This document shows positions 36,115-50,010 of a DNA stretch of 64,000 nucleotides, in pieces. The DNA comes from Fasciola hepatica (taxonomy: Eukaryota > Platyhelminthes > Trematoda > Plagiorchiida > Fasciolidae). The translations under genes and the position numbers were made by a program. Below the pieces are notes generated by a model. The model saw nothing but the letters and a program-made list of their open reading frames with translations. It was not told where the DNA came from and did not search any database. The stretch is from contig CANUEZ040000204.1 in NCBI GenBank assembly GCA_948099385.1, positions 2,542,001-2,606,000 on the forward strand, written 5' to 3'. Numbering within the stretch: the first letter of the stretch is position 1; each line of letters begins with the position of its first letter.

Positions 36115-38819
36115 TTCCATGGATTTCAATGCTCAGTTGAGCGTTCAAGCTGCATGATCAATCATATTATACAAATCTTATCTAATCTGATCTAATATCG
36201 TACTACTAATCAATTGCATGCATAGTAAGGAAGCTGTGTAGGTTGTTCATTTGTGAATGCGTTGGTTGTACTTAGGCCCCTACAGAGAAGTCATCCATCA
36301 TAGGAGTCGATCGGTGTGCGCGAAGCTGGTTCTTACCATTCAAATTTGAAGCGAGTTTGGGAACAGTGCTATATCATGTAGTGTATATGTTGAACAAAGC
36401 GTTGATAGCCATCCCGGATAGCCTTGTGTTGTTCAGTTGTTCGATTCACAATGGTTCACCGGTTGTTGGAGTGCCCGTGGGGGCTAGGTCGATGTGCACT
36501 GCTGATGAGTCGAGTCCCTTAGAGGATGAAACAGCTGTACAGTGCTTCCATGGATTTCAATGCTCAGTTGAGCGTTCAAGCTGCATGATCAATCATATTA
36601 TATAAATCTAATCTGATCTAATCTCGTACTATTAAACAGTTGCATGCATAGTAAGGAAGCTGTGTAGGTTGTTCATTTGGGAATGCGTTGGTTGTACTTA
36701 GGCCCCTACAGAGAAGTCATCCATCATAGGAGTCGATCGGTGTGCACGAAGCTGGTTCTTACCATTCAAATTTGAAGCGAGTTTGAGAAGGGTGCTATAT
36801 CATGTAGTGTAGATGTTGAACAAAGCGTTGAGAGCCATCCCGGATAGCCTTGTGTTGTTAAGTTGTTCGATTCACAATGGTTCACCGGTTGTTGGAGTGC
36901 CCGTGGGGGCTAGGTCGATGTGCACCGCTGATGAGTCGAGTCCCTTAGAGGATGAAACAGCTGTACAGTGCTTTCATGGATTTCAATGCTCAGTTGAGCG
37001 TTCAAGCTGCATGATCAATCATATTATACAAATATTATCTAATCTGATCTAATCTCGTACTACTAATCAATTGCATGCATAGTAAAGAAGCTGTGTAGGT
37101 TGTTCATTTGGGAATGCGTTGGTTGTACTAAGGCCCCTACAGAGAAAACATCCATGAAAGGAGTCGATCGGTGTGCGCGAAGCTGGTTCTTACCATTCAA
37201 ATTTGAAGCGAGTTTGGGAACGGTGCTATATCATGTAGTGTATATGTGGAATAAAGCGTTGAGAGCCATCCCGGATAGCCTTGTGTTGTTCAGTTGTTCG
37301 ATTCACAATGGTTCACCGGTTGTTGGAGTGCCCGTGCGGGCTAGGTCGATGTGCACCGCTGATGAGTCGAGTCCCTGAGAGGATGAAACAGCTGTACAGT
37401 GCTTCCATGGATTTCAATGCTCAGTTGAGCGTTCAAGCTGCATGATCAATCATATTATACAAATCTAATCTAATCTGATCTAATCTCGTACTACTAATCA
37501 ATTGCATGCATAGTAAGGAAGCTGTGTAGGTTGTTCATTTGGGAATGCGTTGGTTGTACTCAGGCCCCTACAGAGAAGTCATCCATCATAGGAGTCGATC
37601 GGTGTGCGCGAAGCTGGTTTTTACCATTCAAATTTGAAGCGAGTTTGAGAAGGGTGCTATATCATGTAGTGTAGATGTTGAACAAAGCGTTGATAGCCAT
37701 CCCGGATAGCCTTGTGTTGTTGAGTTGTTCGATTCACAATGGTTCACCGGTTGTTGGAGTGCCCGTCGGCGCTCGGTCGATGTGCACCGCTGATGAGTCG
37801 AGTCCCTTAGAGGATGAAACAGCTGTACAGTGCTTCCATGGATTTCAATGCTCAGTTGAGCGTTCAAACTGCATGATCAATCATATTATACAAATCTAAT
37901 CTAGTCTGATCTAATCTCGTACTACTAATCAATTGCATGCATAGTAAGGAAGCTGTGTAGGTTGTTCATTTGGGAATGCGTTGGTTGTACTTAGGCCCCT
38001 GCAGAGAAGTCATCCATCATAGGAGTCGATCGGTGTGCGCGAAGCTGGTTCTTACCATTCAAATTTGAAGCGAGTTTGAGAAGGGTGCTATATCATGTAG
38101 TGTAGATGTTGAACAAAGCGTTGAGAGCCACCGCGGATAGCCTTGTGTTGTTAAGTTGTTCGATTCACAATGGTTCACCGGTTGTTGGAGTGCCCGTGGG
38201 GGCTAGGTCGATGTGCACCGCTGATGAGTCGAGTCCCTTAGAGGATGAAACAGCTGTACAGTGCTTCCATGGATTTCAATGCTCAGTTGAGCGTTCAAGC
38301 TGCATGATCAATCATATTATACAAATCTAATCTAGTCTGATCTAATCTCGTACTACTAATCAATAGCATGCATAGTAAGGAAGCTGTGTAGGTTGTTCAT
38401 TTGGGAATGCGTTGGTTGTACTTAGGCCCCTACAGAGAAGTCATCCATCATTGGAGTCGATCGGTGTGCGCGAAGCTGGTTCTTACCAATCAAATTTGAA
38501 GCGAGTTTGGGAAGGGTGCTATATGATGTAGTGTATATGTTGAACAAAGCGTTGATAGCCATCCCGGATAGCCTTGTGTTGTTCAGTTGTTCGATTCACA
38601 ATGGTTCACCGGTTGTTGGAGTGCCCGTGGGGGCTCGGTCGATGTGCACTGCTGATGAGTCGAGTCCCTTAGAGGATGAAACAGCTGTACAGTGCTTCCA
38701 TGGATTTGAATGCTCAGTTGAGCGTTCAAGCTGCATGATCAATCATATTATACAAATCTAATCTAATCTGATCTAATCTCGTACTATTAAACAGTTGCAT
38801 GCATAGTAAGGAAGCTGTG

Positions 38820-40544
38820 TAGGTTGTTCATTTGTGAATGCGTTGGTTGTACTTAGGCCCCTACAGAGAAGTCATCCATCATAGGAGTCGATCGGTGTGC
38901 GCGAAGCTGGTTCTTACCATTCAAATTTGAAGCGAGTTTGGGAAGGGTGCTATATCATGTAGTGTAGATGTTGAACAGAGCGGTGATAGCCATCCCGGAT
39001 AGCCTTGTGTTGTTAAGTTGTTCGATTCACAATGGTTCACCGGTTGTTGGAGTGCCCGTGGGGGCTCGGTCGATGTGCACTGCTGATGAGTCGAGTCCCT
39101 TAGAGGATGAAACAGCTGTACAGTGCTTCCATGGATTTCAATGCTCAGTTGAGCGTTCAAGCTGCATGATCAATCTTATTATACAAATCTAATCTAATCT
39201 AATCTAATCTCGTACTACTAATCAATTGCATGCACAGTAAGGAAGCTGTGTAGGTTGTTCATTTGGGAATGCGTTGGTTGTACTTAGGCCCCTACAGAGA
39301 AGTCATCCATCATAGGAGTCGATCGGTGTGCGCGAAGCTGGTTCTTACCATTCAAATTTGAAGCGAGTTTGGGAAGGGTGCTATATCATGTAGTGTAGAT
39401 GTTGAACAAAGCGTTGATAGCCATCCCGGATAGCCTTGTGTTGTTAAGTTGTTCGATTCACAATGGTTCACCGGTTGTTGGAGTGCCCGTGGGGGCTCGG
39501 TCGATGTGCACTGCTGATGAGTCGAGTCCCTTAGAGGATGAAACAGCTGTACAGTGCTTCCATGGATTTCAATGCTCAGTTGAGCGTTCAAGCTGCATGA
39601 TCAATCATATTATACAAATCTAATCTAGTCTGATCTAATCTCGTACTACTAATCAATTGCATGCATAGTAAGGAAGCTGTGTAGGTTGTTCATTTGTGAA
39701 TGGGTTGGTTGTACTCAGGCCCTAACAGAGAAGTCAGCCATCATAGGAGTCGATCGGTGTGCGCGAAGCTGGTTCTTACCAATCAAATTTGAAGCTAGTT
39801 TGGGAAGGGTGCTATATCATGTAGTGTAGATGTTGAACAAAGCGTTGATAGCCATCCCGGATAGCCTTGTTTTGTTAAGTTGTTCGATTCACAATGGTTC
39901 ACCGGTTGTTGGAGTGGCCGTGGGGGCTCGGTCAATGTGCACTGCTGATGAGTCGAGTCCCTTAGAGGATGAAACAGCTGTACAGTGCTTCCATGGATTT
40001 CAATGCTCAGTTGAGCGTTCAAGCTGCATGATCAATCATATTATACAAATCTAATCTAATCTGATCTAATCTCGTACTACTAATCATTTGCATGCATAGT
40101 AAGGAAGCTGTGTAGGTTGTTCATTTGGGAATGCGTTGGTTGTACTTAGGCCCCTACAGAGAAGTCATCCATCATAGGAGTCGATCGGTGTGCGCGAAGC
40201 TGGTTCTTACCATTCAAATTTGAAGCGAGTTTGGGAACGGTGCTATATCATGTAGTGTAGATGTTGAACAAAGCGGTGATAGCCATCCCGGATAGCCTTG
40301 TGTTGTTAAGTTGTTCTATTCACAATGGTTCACCGGTTGTTGGAGTGCCCGTTGGGGCTAGGTCGATGTGCACCGCTGATGAGTCGAGTCCCTTAGAGGA
40401 TGAAACGGCTGTACAGTGCTTCCATGGATTTCAATGCTCAGTTGAGCGTTCAAACTGCATGATCAATCATATTATACAAATCTTATCTAATCTAATCTAA
40501 TCTCGTACTACTAATCAATTGCATGCACAGTAAGGAAGCTGTGT
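38820..40544 (+). repeat. Four-monomer HOR, copy 1 (1,724 bp)
   Basis: Positions 38921, 39352, 39830 and 40261 match positions 1,724 bp downstream. Shared rare variants are GAATGGGTTGGTTGTACTCAGGC with CTAACAGAG, GGAGTGGCCGTGGGG with GGTCAATGTGC, AAAGCGGTGATAGCC, and a mutated B box GTTCTATTC at about 40,313-40,321. Confidence 0.75.
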
Positions 40545-42268
40545 AGGTTGTTCATTTGTGAATGCGTTGGTTGTACTTAGGCCCCTACAGAGAAGTCATC
40601 CATCATAGGAGTCGATCGGTGTGCGCGAAGCTGGTTCTTACCATTCAAATTTGAAGCGAGTTTGGGAAGGGTGCTATATCATGTAGTGTAGATGTTGAAC
40701 AAAGCGTTGATAGCCATCCCGGATAGCCTTGTGTTGTTAAGTTGTTCGATTCACAATGGTTCACCGGTTGTTGGAGTGCCCGTGGGGGCTCGGTCGATGT
40801 GCACTGCTGATGAGTCGAGTCCCTTAGAGGATGAAACAGCTGTACAGTGCTTCCATGGATTTCAATGCTCAGTTGAGCGTTCAAGCTGCATGATCAATCA
40901 TATTATACAAATCTAATCTAATCTGATCTAATCTCGTACTACTAATCAATTGCATGCACAGTAAGGAAGCTGTGTAGGTTGTTCATTTGGGAATGCGTTG
41001 GTTGTACTTAGGCCCCTACAGAGAAGTCATCCATCATAGGAGTCGATCGGTGTGCGCGAAGCTGGTTCTTACCATTCAAATTTGAAGCGAGTTTGGGAAG
41101 GGTGCTATATCATGTAGTGTAGATGTTGAACAAAGCGTTGATAGCCATCCCGGATAGCCTTGTGTTGTTAAGTTGTTCGATTCACAATGGTTCACCGGTT
41201 GTTGGAGTGCCCGTGGGGGCTCGGTCGATGTGCACTGCTGATGAGTCGAGTCCCTTAGAGGATGAAACAGCTGTACAGTGCTTCCATGGATTTCAATGCT
41301 CAGTTGAGCGTTCAAGCTGCATGATCAATCATATTATACAAATCTAATCTAGTCTGATCTAATCTCGTACTACTAATCAATTGCATGCATAGTAAGGAAG
41401 CTGTGTAGGTTGTTCATTTGTGAATGGGTTGGTTGTACTCAGGCACTAACAGAGAAGTCAGCCATCATAGGAGTGGATCGGTGTGCGCGAAGCTGGTTCT
41501 TACCAATCAAATTTGAAGCGAGTTTGGGAAGGGTGCTATATCATGTAGTGTAGATGTTGAACAAAGCGTTGAGAGCAATCCCGGATAGCCTTGTGTTGTT
41601 AAGTTGTTCGATTCACAATGGTTCACCGGTTGTTGGAGTGGCCGTGGGGGCTCGGTCAATGTGCACTGCTGATGAGTCGAGTCCCTTAGAGGATGAAACA
41701 GCTGTACAGTGCTTCCATGGATTTCAATGCTCAGTTGAGCGTTCAAGCTGCATGATCAATCATATTATACAAATCTAATCTAATCTGATCTAATCTCGTA
41801 CTACTAATCATTTGCATGCATAGTAAGGAAGCTGTGTAGGTTGTTCATTTGGGAATGCGTTGGTTGTACTTAGGCCCCTACAGAGAAGTCATCCATCATA
41901 GGAGTCGATCGGTGTGCGCGAAGCTGGTTCTTACCATTCAAATTTGAAGCGAGTTTGGGAACGGTGCTATATCATGTAGTGTAGATGTTGAACAAAGCGG
42001 TGATAGCCATCCCGGATAGCCTTGTGTTGTTAAGTTGTTCTATTCACAATGGTTCACCGGTTGTTGGAGTGCCCGTGGGGGCTAGGTCGATGTGCACCGC
42101 TGATGAGTCGAGTCCCTTAGAGGATGAAACGGCTGTACAGTGCTTCCATGGATTTCAATGCTCAGTTGAGCGTTCAAACTGCATGATCAATCATATTATA
42201 CAAATCTTATCTAATCTAATCTAATCTCGTACTACTAATCATTTGCATGCATAGTAAGGAAGCTGTGT
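40545..42268 (+). repeat. Four-monomer HOR, copy 2 (1,724 bp)
   Basis: This is the second copy of the 1,724-bp block, with small differences such as GGCACTAACAG for GGCCCTAACAG, and GAGTGGATCGG at about 41,471. The mutated B box GTTCTATTC recurs at about 42,037-42,045, confirming a block duplication and not independent mutation. Confidence 0.75.
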
Positions 42269-43380
42269 AGGTTGTTCATTTGGGAATGCGTTGGTTGTAC
42301 TTAGGCCCCTACAGAGAAGTCATCCATCATAGGAGTCGATCGGTGTGCGCGAAGCTGGTTCTTACCATTCAAATTTGAAGCGAGTTTGGGAAGGGTGCTA
42401 TATCATGTAGTGTAGATGTTGAACAAAGCGTTGATAGCCATCCCGGATAGCCTTGTGTTGTTAAGTTGTTCGATTCACAATGGTTCACCGGTTGTTGGAG
42501 TGCCCGTGGGGGCTCGGTCGATGTGCACTGCTGATGAGTCGAGTCCCTTAGAGGATGAAACAGCTGTACAGTGCTTCCATGGATTTCAATGCTCAGTTGA
42601 GCGTTCAAGCTGCATGATCAATCATATTATACAAATCTAATCTAATCTGATCTAATCTCGTACTATTAAACAATTGCATGCATAGTAAGGAAGCTGTGTA
42701 GGTTGTTCATTTGGGAATGCGTTGGTTGTACTTAGGCCCCTACAGAGAAGTCATCCATGAAAGGAGTGGATCGGTGTGCGCGAAGCTGGTTCTTACCATT
42801 GAAAGCGAGTTTGGGAAGGGTGCTATATCATGTAGTGTAGATGTTGAACAAAGCGTTGATAGCCATCCCGGATAGCCTTGTGTTGTTAAGCTGTTCGATT
42901 CACAATGGTTCACCGGTTGTTGGAGTGCCCGTGGGGGCTAGGTCGATGTGCACCGCTGATGAGTCGAGTCCCTTAGAGGATGAAACAGCTGTACAGTGCT
43001 TCCATGGATTTCAATGCTCAGTTGAGCGTTCAAGCTGCATGATCAATCATATTATACAAATCTAATCTAGTCTGATCTAAACTCGTACTACTAATCAATT
43101 GCATGCATAGTAAGGAAGCTGTGTAGGTTGTTCATTTGTGAATGCGTTGGTTGTACTTAGGCCCCTGCAGAGAAGTCATCCATCATAGGAGTGGATCGGT
43201 GTGCGCGAAGCTGGTTCTTACCATTCAAATTTGAAGCGAGTTTGGGAACGGTGCTATATCATGTAGTGTAGATGTTGAACAAAGCGTTGATAGCCATCCC
43301 GGATAGCCTTGTGTTGTTAAGTTGTTCGATTCACAATGGTTCACCGGTTGTTGGAGTGCCCGTGGGGGCTCGGTCGATGT

Positions 43381-43430
43381 GCACTGCTGATGAGTCGAGT
43401 CCCCTAGAGAATGAAACAGCTGTACAATGC
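43381..43430 (+). ncRNA. Degenerate hammerhead copy
   Basis: Two defects occur together: GAGAATGAAAC weakens stem II (GGAU to GAAU), and the return strand is CAATGC, giving a mismatch with GCACTG in stem I. The core CTGATGA is intact. The copy near 44,690 has the same CAATGC change together with a shortened stem II region (GAGTGCCTAGAGG). Confidence 0.6.
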
Positions 43431-46400
43431 TTCCATGGATTTCAATGCTCAGTTGAGCGTTCAAGCTGCATGATCAATCATATTATACAAATCTAATCTA
43501 ATCTAATCTGATCTAATCTCGTACTATTAAACAATTGCATGCATAGTAAGGAAGCTGTGTAGGTTGTTCATTTGGGAATGCGTTGGTTGTACTTAGGCCC
43601 CTACAGAGAAGTCATCCATCATAGGAGTCGATCGGTGTGCGCGAAGCTGGTTTTTACCATTCAAATTTGAAGCGAGTTTGAGAAGGGTGCTATATCATGT
43701 AGTGTAGATGTTGAACAAAGCGTTGATAGCCATCCCGGATAGCCTTGTGTTGTTAAGTTGTTCGATTCACAATGGTTCACCGGTTGTTGGAGTGCCCGTG
43801 GGGGCTAGGTCGATGTGCACCGCTGATGAGTCGAGTCCCTTAGAGGATGAAACAGCTGTACAGTGCTTTCATGGATTTCAATGCTCAGTTGAGCGTTCAA
43901 GCTGCATGATCAATCATATTATACAAATCTAATCTAGTCTGATCTAAACTCGTACTACTAATCAATTGCATGCATAGTACGGAAGCTGTGTAGGTTGTTC
44001 ATTTGGGAATGCGTTGGTTGTACTTAGGCCCCTACAGAGAAGTCATCCATCATAGGAGTCGTTCGGTGTGCGCGAAGCTGGTTCTTACCATTCAAATTTG
44101 AAGCGAGTTTGAGAAGGGTGCTATATCATGTAGTGTAGATGTTGAACAAAGCGTTGATAGCCATCCCGGATAGCCTTGTGTTGTTAAGTTGTTCGATTCA
44201 CAATGGTTCACCGGTTGTTGGAGTGCCCGTGGGGGCTCGGTCGATGTGCACTGCTGATGAGTCGAGTCCCTTACAGGATGAAACAGCTGTACAGTGCTTC
44301 CATGGATTTCAATGCTCAGTTGAGCGTTCAAGCTGCATGATCAATCATATTATACAAATCTAATCTAGTCTGATCTAAACTCGTACTACTAATCAATTGC
44401 ATGCATAGTAAGGAAGCTGTGTAGGTTGTTCATTTGGGAATGCGTTGGTTGTACTTAGGCCCCTACAGAGAAGTCATCCATCATAGGAGTCGATCGGTGT
44501 GCGCGAAGCTGGTTCTTACCATTCACATTTGAAGCGAGTTTGGGAAGGGTGCTATATCATGTAGTGTAGATGTTGAACAAAGCGTTGAGAGCCATCCCGG
44601 ATAGCCTTGTGTTGTTAAGTTGTTCGATTCACAATGGTTCACCGGTTGTTGGAGTGCCCGTGGGGGCTCGGTCGATGTGCACTGCTGATGAGTCGAGTGC
44701 CTAGAGGATGAAACAGCTGTACAATGCTTCCATGGATTTCAATGCTCAGTTGAGCGTTCAAGCTGCATGATCAATCATATTATACAAATCTAATCTAATC
44801 TGATCTAATCTCGTACTACTAATCAATTGCATGCATAGTAAGGAAGCTGTGTAGGTTGTTCATTTGGGAATGCGTTGGTTGTACTTAGGCCCCTACAGAG
44901 AAGTCACCCATCATAGGAGTCGATCGGTGTGCGCGAAGCTGGTTCTTACCATTCAAATTAGAAGCCAGTTTGAGAAGGGTGCTATATCATGTAGTGTAGA
45001 TGTTGAACAAAGCGTTGAGAGCCATCCCGGATAGCCTTGTGTTGTTAAGTTGTTCGATTCACAATGGTTCACCGGTTGTTGGAGTGGCCGTGGGGGCTCG
45101 GTCGATGTGCACTGCTGATGAGTCGAGTCCCTTAGAGGATGAAACAGCTGTACAGTGCTTCCATGCATTTCAATGCTCAGTTGAGCGTTCAAGCTGCATG
45201 ATCAATCATATTATACAAATCTAATCTAATCTAATCTAATCTAATCTCGTACTACTAATCAATTGCATGCATAGTAAGGAAGCTGTGTAGGTTGTTCATT
45301 TGGGAATGCGTTGGTTGTACTTCGGCCCCTACAGAGAAGTCATCCATCATAGGAGTGGATCGGTGTTCGCGAAGCTGGTTCTTACCATTGAAAGCGAGTT
45401 TGGGAAGGGTGCTATATCATGTAGTGTAGATGTTGAACAAAGCGTTGAGAGCCATCGCGGATAGCCTTGTGTTGTTAAGTTGTTCGATTCACAATGGTTC
45501 ACCGGTTGTTGGAGTGCCCGTGGGGGCTCGGTCGATGTGCACTGCTGATGAGTCGAGTCCCTTAGAGGATGAAACAGCTGTACAGTGCTTCCATGCATTT
45601 CAATGCTCAGTTGAGCGTTCAAGCTGCATGATCAATCATATTATACAAATCTAATCTAATCTAATCTAATCTAATCTAATCTAATCTAATCTAATCTCGT
45701 ACTACTAATCAATTGCATGCATAGTAAGGAAGCTGTGTAGGTTGTTCATTTGGGAATGCGTTGGTTGTACTTCGGCCCGTACAGAGAAGTCATCCATCAT
45801 AGGAGTGGATCGGTGTGCGCGAAGCTGGTTCTTACCATTGAAAGCGAGTTTGGGAAGGGTGCTATATCATGTAGTGTAGATGTTGAACAAAGCGTTGAGA
45901 GCCATCGCGGATAGCCTTGTGTTGTTAAGTTGTTCGATTCACAATGGTTCACCGGTTGTTGGAGTGCCCGTGGGGGCTCGGTCGATGTGCACTGCTGATG
46001 AGTCGAGTCCCTTAGAGGATGAAACAGCTGTACAGTGCTTCCATGCATTTCAATGCTCAGTTGAGCGTTCAAGCTGCATGATCAATCATATCATATATAT
46101 CTAATCTAATCTAATCTAATCTAATCTCGTACTACTAATCAATTGCATGCATAGTAAGGAAGCTGTGTAGGTTGTTCATTTGGGAATGCGTTGGTTGTAC
46201 TTAGGCCCGTACAGAGAAGTCATCCATCATAGGAGTGGATCGGTGTGCGCGAAGCTGGTTCTTACCATTGAAAGCGAGTTTGGGAAGGATGCTATAACAT
46301 GCAGTGTAGATGTTGAACAAAGCGTTGAGAGCCATCGCGGATAACCTTGTGTTGTTAAGTTGTTCGATTCACAATGGTTCACCGGTTGTTGGAGTGCCCG

Positions 46401-47285
46401 TGGGGGCTCGGTCAATGTGCACTGCTGATGAGTCGAGTCCCTTAGAGGATGAAACAGCTGTACAGTGCTTCCATGCATTTCAATGCTCAGTTGAGCGTTC
46501 AAGCTGCATGATCAATCATATTATACAAATCTAATCTAATCTGATCTAATCTCGTACTACTAATCAATTGCATGCATAGTAAGGAAGCTGTGTAGGTTGT
46601 TCATTTGGGAATGCGTTGGTTGTACTTAGGCCCCTACAGAGAAGTCACCCATCATAGGAGTCGATCGGTGTGCGCGAAGCTGGTTCTTACCATTCAAATT
46701 AGAAGCCAGTTTGAGAAGGGTGCTATATCATGTAGTGTAGATGTTGAACAAAGCGTTGAGAGCCATCCCGGATAGCCTTGTGTTGTTAAGTTGTTCGATT
46801 CACAATGGTTCACCGGTTGTTGGAGTGGCCGTGGGGGCTCGGTCGATGTGCACTGCTGATGAGTCGAGTCCCTTAGAGGATGAAACAGCTGTACAGTGCT
46901 TCCATGCATTTCAATGCTCAGTTGAGCGTTCAAGCTGCATGATCAATCATATTATACAAATCTAATCTAATCTAATCTAATCTAATCTCGTACTACTAAT
47001 CAATTGCATGCATAGTAAGGAAGCTGTGTAGGTTGTTCATTTGGGAATGCGTTGGTTGTACTTCGGCCCCTACAGAGAAGTCATCCATCATAGGAGTCGA
47101 TCGGTGTGCGCGAAGCTGGTTCTTACCATTCACATTTGAAGCGAGTTTGGGAAGGGTGCTATATCATGTAGTGTAGATGTTGAACAAAGCGTTGAGAGCC
47201 ATCGCGGATAGCCTTGTGTTGTTAAGTTGTTCGATTCACAATGGTTCACCGGTTGTTGGAGTGCCCGTGGGGGCTCGGTCGATGT

Positions 47286-47335
47286 GCACTGCTGATGAGT
47301 CGAGTCCCAAGAAGGATGAAACAGCTGTACAGTGC
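47286..47335 (+). ncRNA. Hammerhead with exchanged loop II (CAAGAA)
   Basis: Perfect stem I and core. Between GUCC and GGAU the loop reads CAAGAA in place of CUUAGA, with no length change and both stem strands preserved. The copy at 54781 has the same loop. These loop swaps are confined to the C-type domain. Confidence 0.75.
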
Positions 47336-48719
47336 TTCCATGCATTTCAATGCTCAGTTGAGCGTTCAAGCTGCATGATCAATCATATTATACAAATCTA
47401 ATCTAATCTAATCTAATCTAATCTAATCTAATCTAATCTAATCTCGTACTACTAATCAATTGCATGCATAGTAAGGAAGCTGTGTAGGTTGTTCATTTGG
47501 GAATGCGTTGGTTGTACTTCGGCCCGTACAGAGAAGTCATCCATCATAGGAGTGGATCGGTGTGCGCGAAGCTGGTTCTTACCATTGAAAGCGAGTTTGG
47601 GAAGGGTGCTATATCATGTAGTGTAGATGTTGAACAAAGCGTTGAGAGCCATCGCGGATAGCCTTGTGTTGTTAAGTTGTTCGATTCACAATGGTTCACC
47701 GGTTGTTGGAGTGCCCGTGGGGGCTCGGTCGATGTGCACTGCTGATGAGTCGAGTCCCTTAGAGGATGAAACAGCTGTACAGTGCTTCCATGCATTTCAA
47801 TGCTCAGTTGAGCTTTCAAGCTGCATGATCAATCATATTATACAAATCTAATCTAATCTACTCTAATCTAATCTCGTACTACTAATCAATTGCATGCATA
47901 GTGAGGAAGCTGTGTAGGTTGTTCATTTGAGAATGCGTTGGTTGTACTTCGGCCCGTACAGAGAAGTCATCCATCATAGGAGTGGATCGGTGTGCGCGAA
48001 GCTGGTTCTTACCATTGAAAGCGAGTTTGGGAAGGGTGCTATATCATGTAGTGTAGATGTTGAACAAAGCGTTGAGAGCCACCGCGGATAGCCTTGTGTT
48101 GTTAAGTTGTTCGATTCAACAATGGTTCACCGGTTGTTGGAATGCCCGTGGGGGCTCGGTCGATGTGCACTGCTGATGAGTCGAGTCCCTTAGAGGATGA
48201 AACAGCTGTACAGTGCTTCCATGCATTTCAATGCTCAGTTGAGCGTTCAAGCTGCATGATCAATCATATTATACAAATCTAATCTAATCTAATCTAATCT
48301 CGTACTACTAATCAATTGCATGCATAGTAAGGAAGCTGTGTAGGTTGTTCATTTGGGAATGCGTTGGTTGTACTTCGGCCCGTACAGAGAAGTCATCCAT
48401 CATAGGAGTGGATCGGTGTGCGCGAAGCTGGTTCTTACCATTGAAAGCGAGTTTGGGAAGGGTGCTATATCATGTAGTGTAGATGTTGAACAAAGCGTTG
48501 AGAGCCATCGCGGATAGCCTTGTGTTGTTAAGTTGTTCGATTCACAATGGTTCACCGGTTGTTGGAGTGCCCGTGGTTGCTCGGTCGATGTGCACTGCTG
48601 ATGAGTCGAGTCCCTTAGAGGATGAAACAGCTGTACAGTGCTTCCATGCATTTCAATGCTCAGTTGAGCGTTCAAGCTGCATGATCAATCATATTATACA
48701 AATCTCATCTAATCTAATC

Positions 48720-50010
48720 TAATCTAATCTCGTACTACTAATCAATTGCATGCATAGTAAGGAAGCTGTGTAGGTTGTTCATTTGAGAATGCGTTGGTTG
48801 TACTTCGGCCCGTACAGAGAAGTCATCCATCATAGGAGTGGATCGGTGTGCGTGAAGCTTGTTCTTACCATTGAAAGCGAGTTTGGGAAGGGTGCTATAT
48901 CATGTAGTGTAGATGTTGAACAAAGCGTTGAGAGCAATCCCGGATAGCCTTGTGTTGTTAAGTTGTTCGATTCAACAATGGTTCACCGGTTGTTGGAGTG
49001 CCCGTGGGGGCTCGGTCGATGTGCACTGCTGATGAGTCGAGTCCCAACAAGGATGAAACAGCTGTACAGTGCTTCCATGCATTTCAATGCTCAGTTGAGC
49101 GTTCAAGCTGCATGATCAATCATATTATACAAATCTAATCTAATCTAATCTAATCTAATCTAATCTCGTACTACTAATCAATTGCATGCATAGTAAGGAA
49201 GCTGTGTAGGTTGTTCATTTGGGAATGCGTTGGTTGTACTTCGGCCCGTACAGAGAAGTCAACCATCATAGGAGTGGATCGGTGTGCGCGAAGCTGGTTC
49301 TTACCATTCAAATTTAAAGCGAGTTTGGGAAGGGTGCTATATCATGTAGTGTAGATGTTGAATAAAGCGTTGAGAGCCATCGCGGATAGCCTTGTGTTGG
49401 TAAGTTGTTCGATTCACAATGGTTCACCGGTTGTTGGAGTGCCCGTGGGGGCTCGGTCGATGTGCACTGCTGATGAGTCGAGTCCCTTAGAGGATGAAAC
49501 AGCTGTACAGTGCTTCCATGCATTTCAATGCTCAGTTGAGCGTTCAAGCTGCATGATCAATCATATTATACAAATCTAATCTAATCTAATCTAATCTAAT
49601 CTAATCTCGTACTACTAATCAATTGCATGCATAGTAAGGAAGCTGTGTAGGTTGTTCATTTGGGAAGGCGTTGGTTGTACTTCGGCCCGTACAGAGAAGT
49701 CATCCATCATAGGAGTGGATCGGTGTGCGCGAAGCTGGTTCTTACCATTCAAATCGAGTTTGTGAAGAGTGCTATATCATGTAGTGTAGATGTTGAACAA
49801 AGCGTTGAGAGCCACCGCGGATAGCCTTGTGTTGTTAAGTTGTTCGATTCACAATGGTTCACCGGTTGTTGGAGTGCCCGTGGGGGCTCGGTCGATGAGC
49901 ACTGCTGATGAGTCGAGTCCCTTAGAGGATGAAACAGCTGTACAGTGCTTCCATGCATTTCAATGCTCAGTTGAGCGTTCAAGCTGCATGATCAATCATA
50001 TTATACAAAT
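48720..50010 (+). repeat. Three-monomer block, repeated about 1.74 kb downstream (copy 1)
   Basis: The block contains GCGTGAAGCTTGTTC (about 48,850), a following monomer with ATTCAAATTTAAAG and GTTGAATAAAGCG, then a monomer with GGGAAGGCGTTGG and ATTCAAATCGAG. The same three monomers in the same order occur at about 50,456-51,750, offset 1,737-1,742 bp. The 5-bp difference is again one TCTAA unit. Confidence 0.65.

Larger units (their letters stand above)
27190..45300 (+). repeat. A-type monomer domain, mostly intact ribozymes
   Basis: About 42 monomers, nearly all with CTTAGGCCCCTAC, GAGTCGATCGG, AATGGTTCACCGG and CCATGGATTTC. B-type units are absent after about 27.5 kb. Some copies have a GCACCG stem-I strand with an otherwise A-type core (for example near 29158, 36922, 37784, 38215, 40370, 42094, 42950 and 43817). 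(TCTAA)n tracts are short, generally up to six units, and often interrupted by one GATCT or AGTCT. Confidence 0.8.

Noticed and set aside
37100..37378. 92-codon + strand ORF
   Set aside because: It results from private substitutions in one diverged monomer (GTACTAAGG, GTATATGTGG) that extend the usual frame upstream. No coding signal beyond that.
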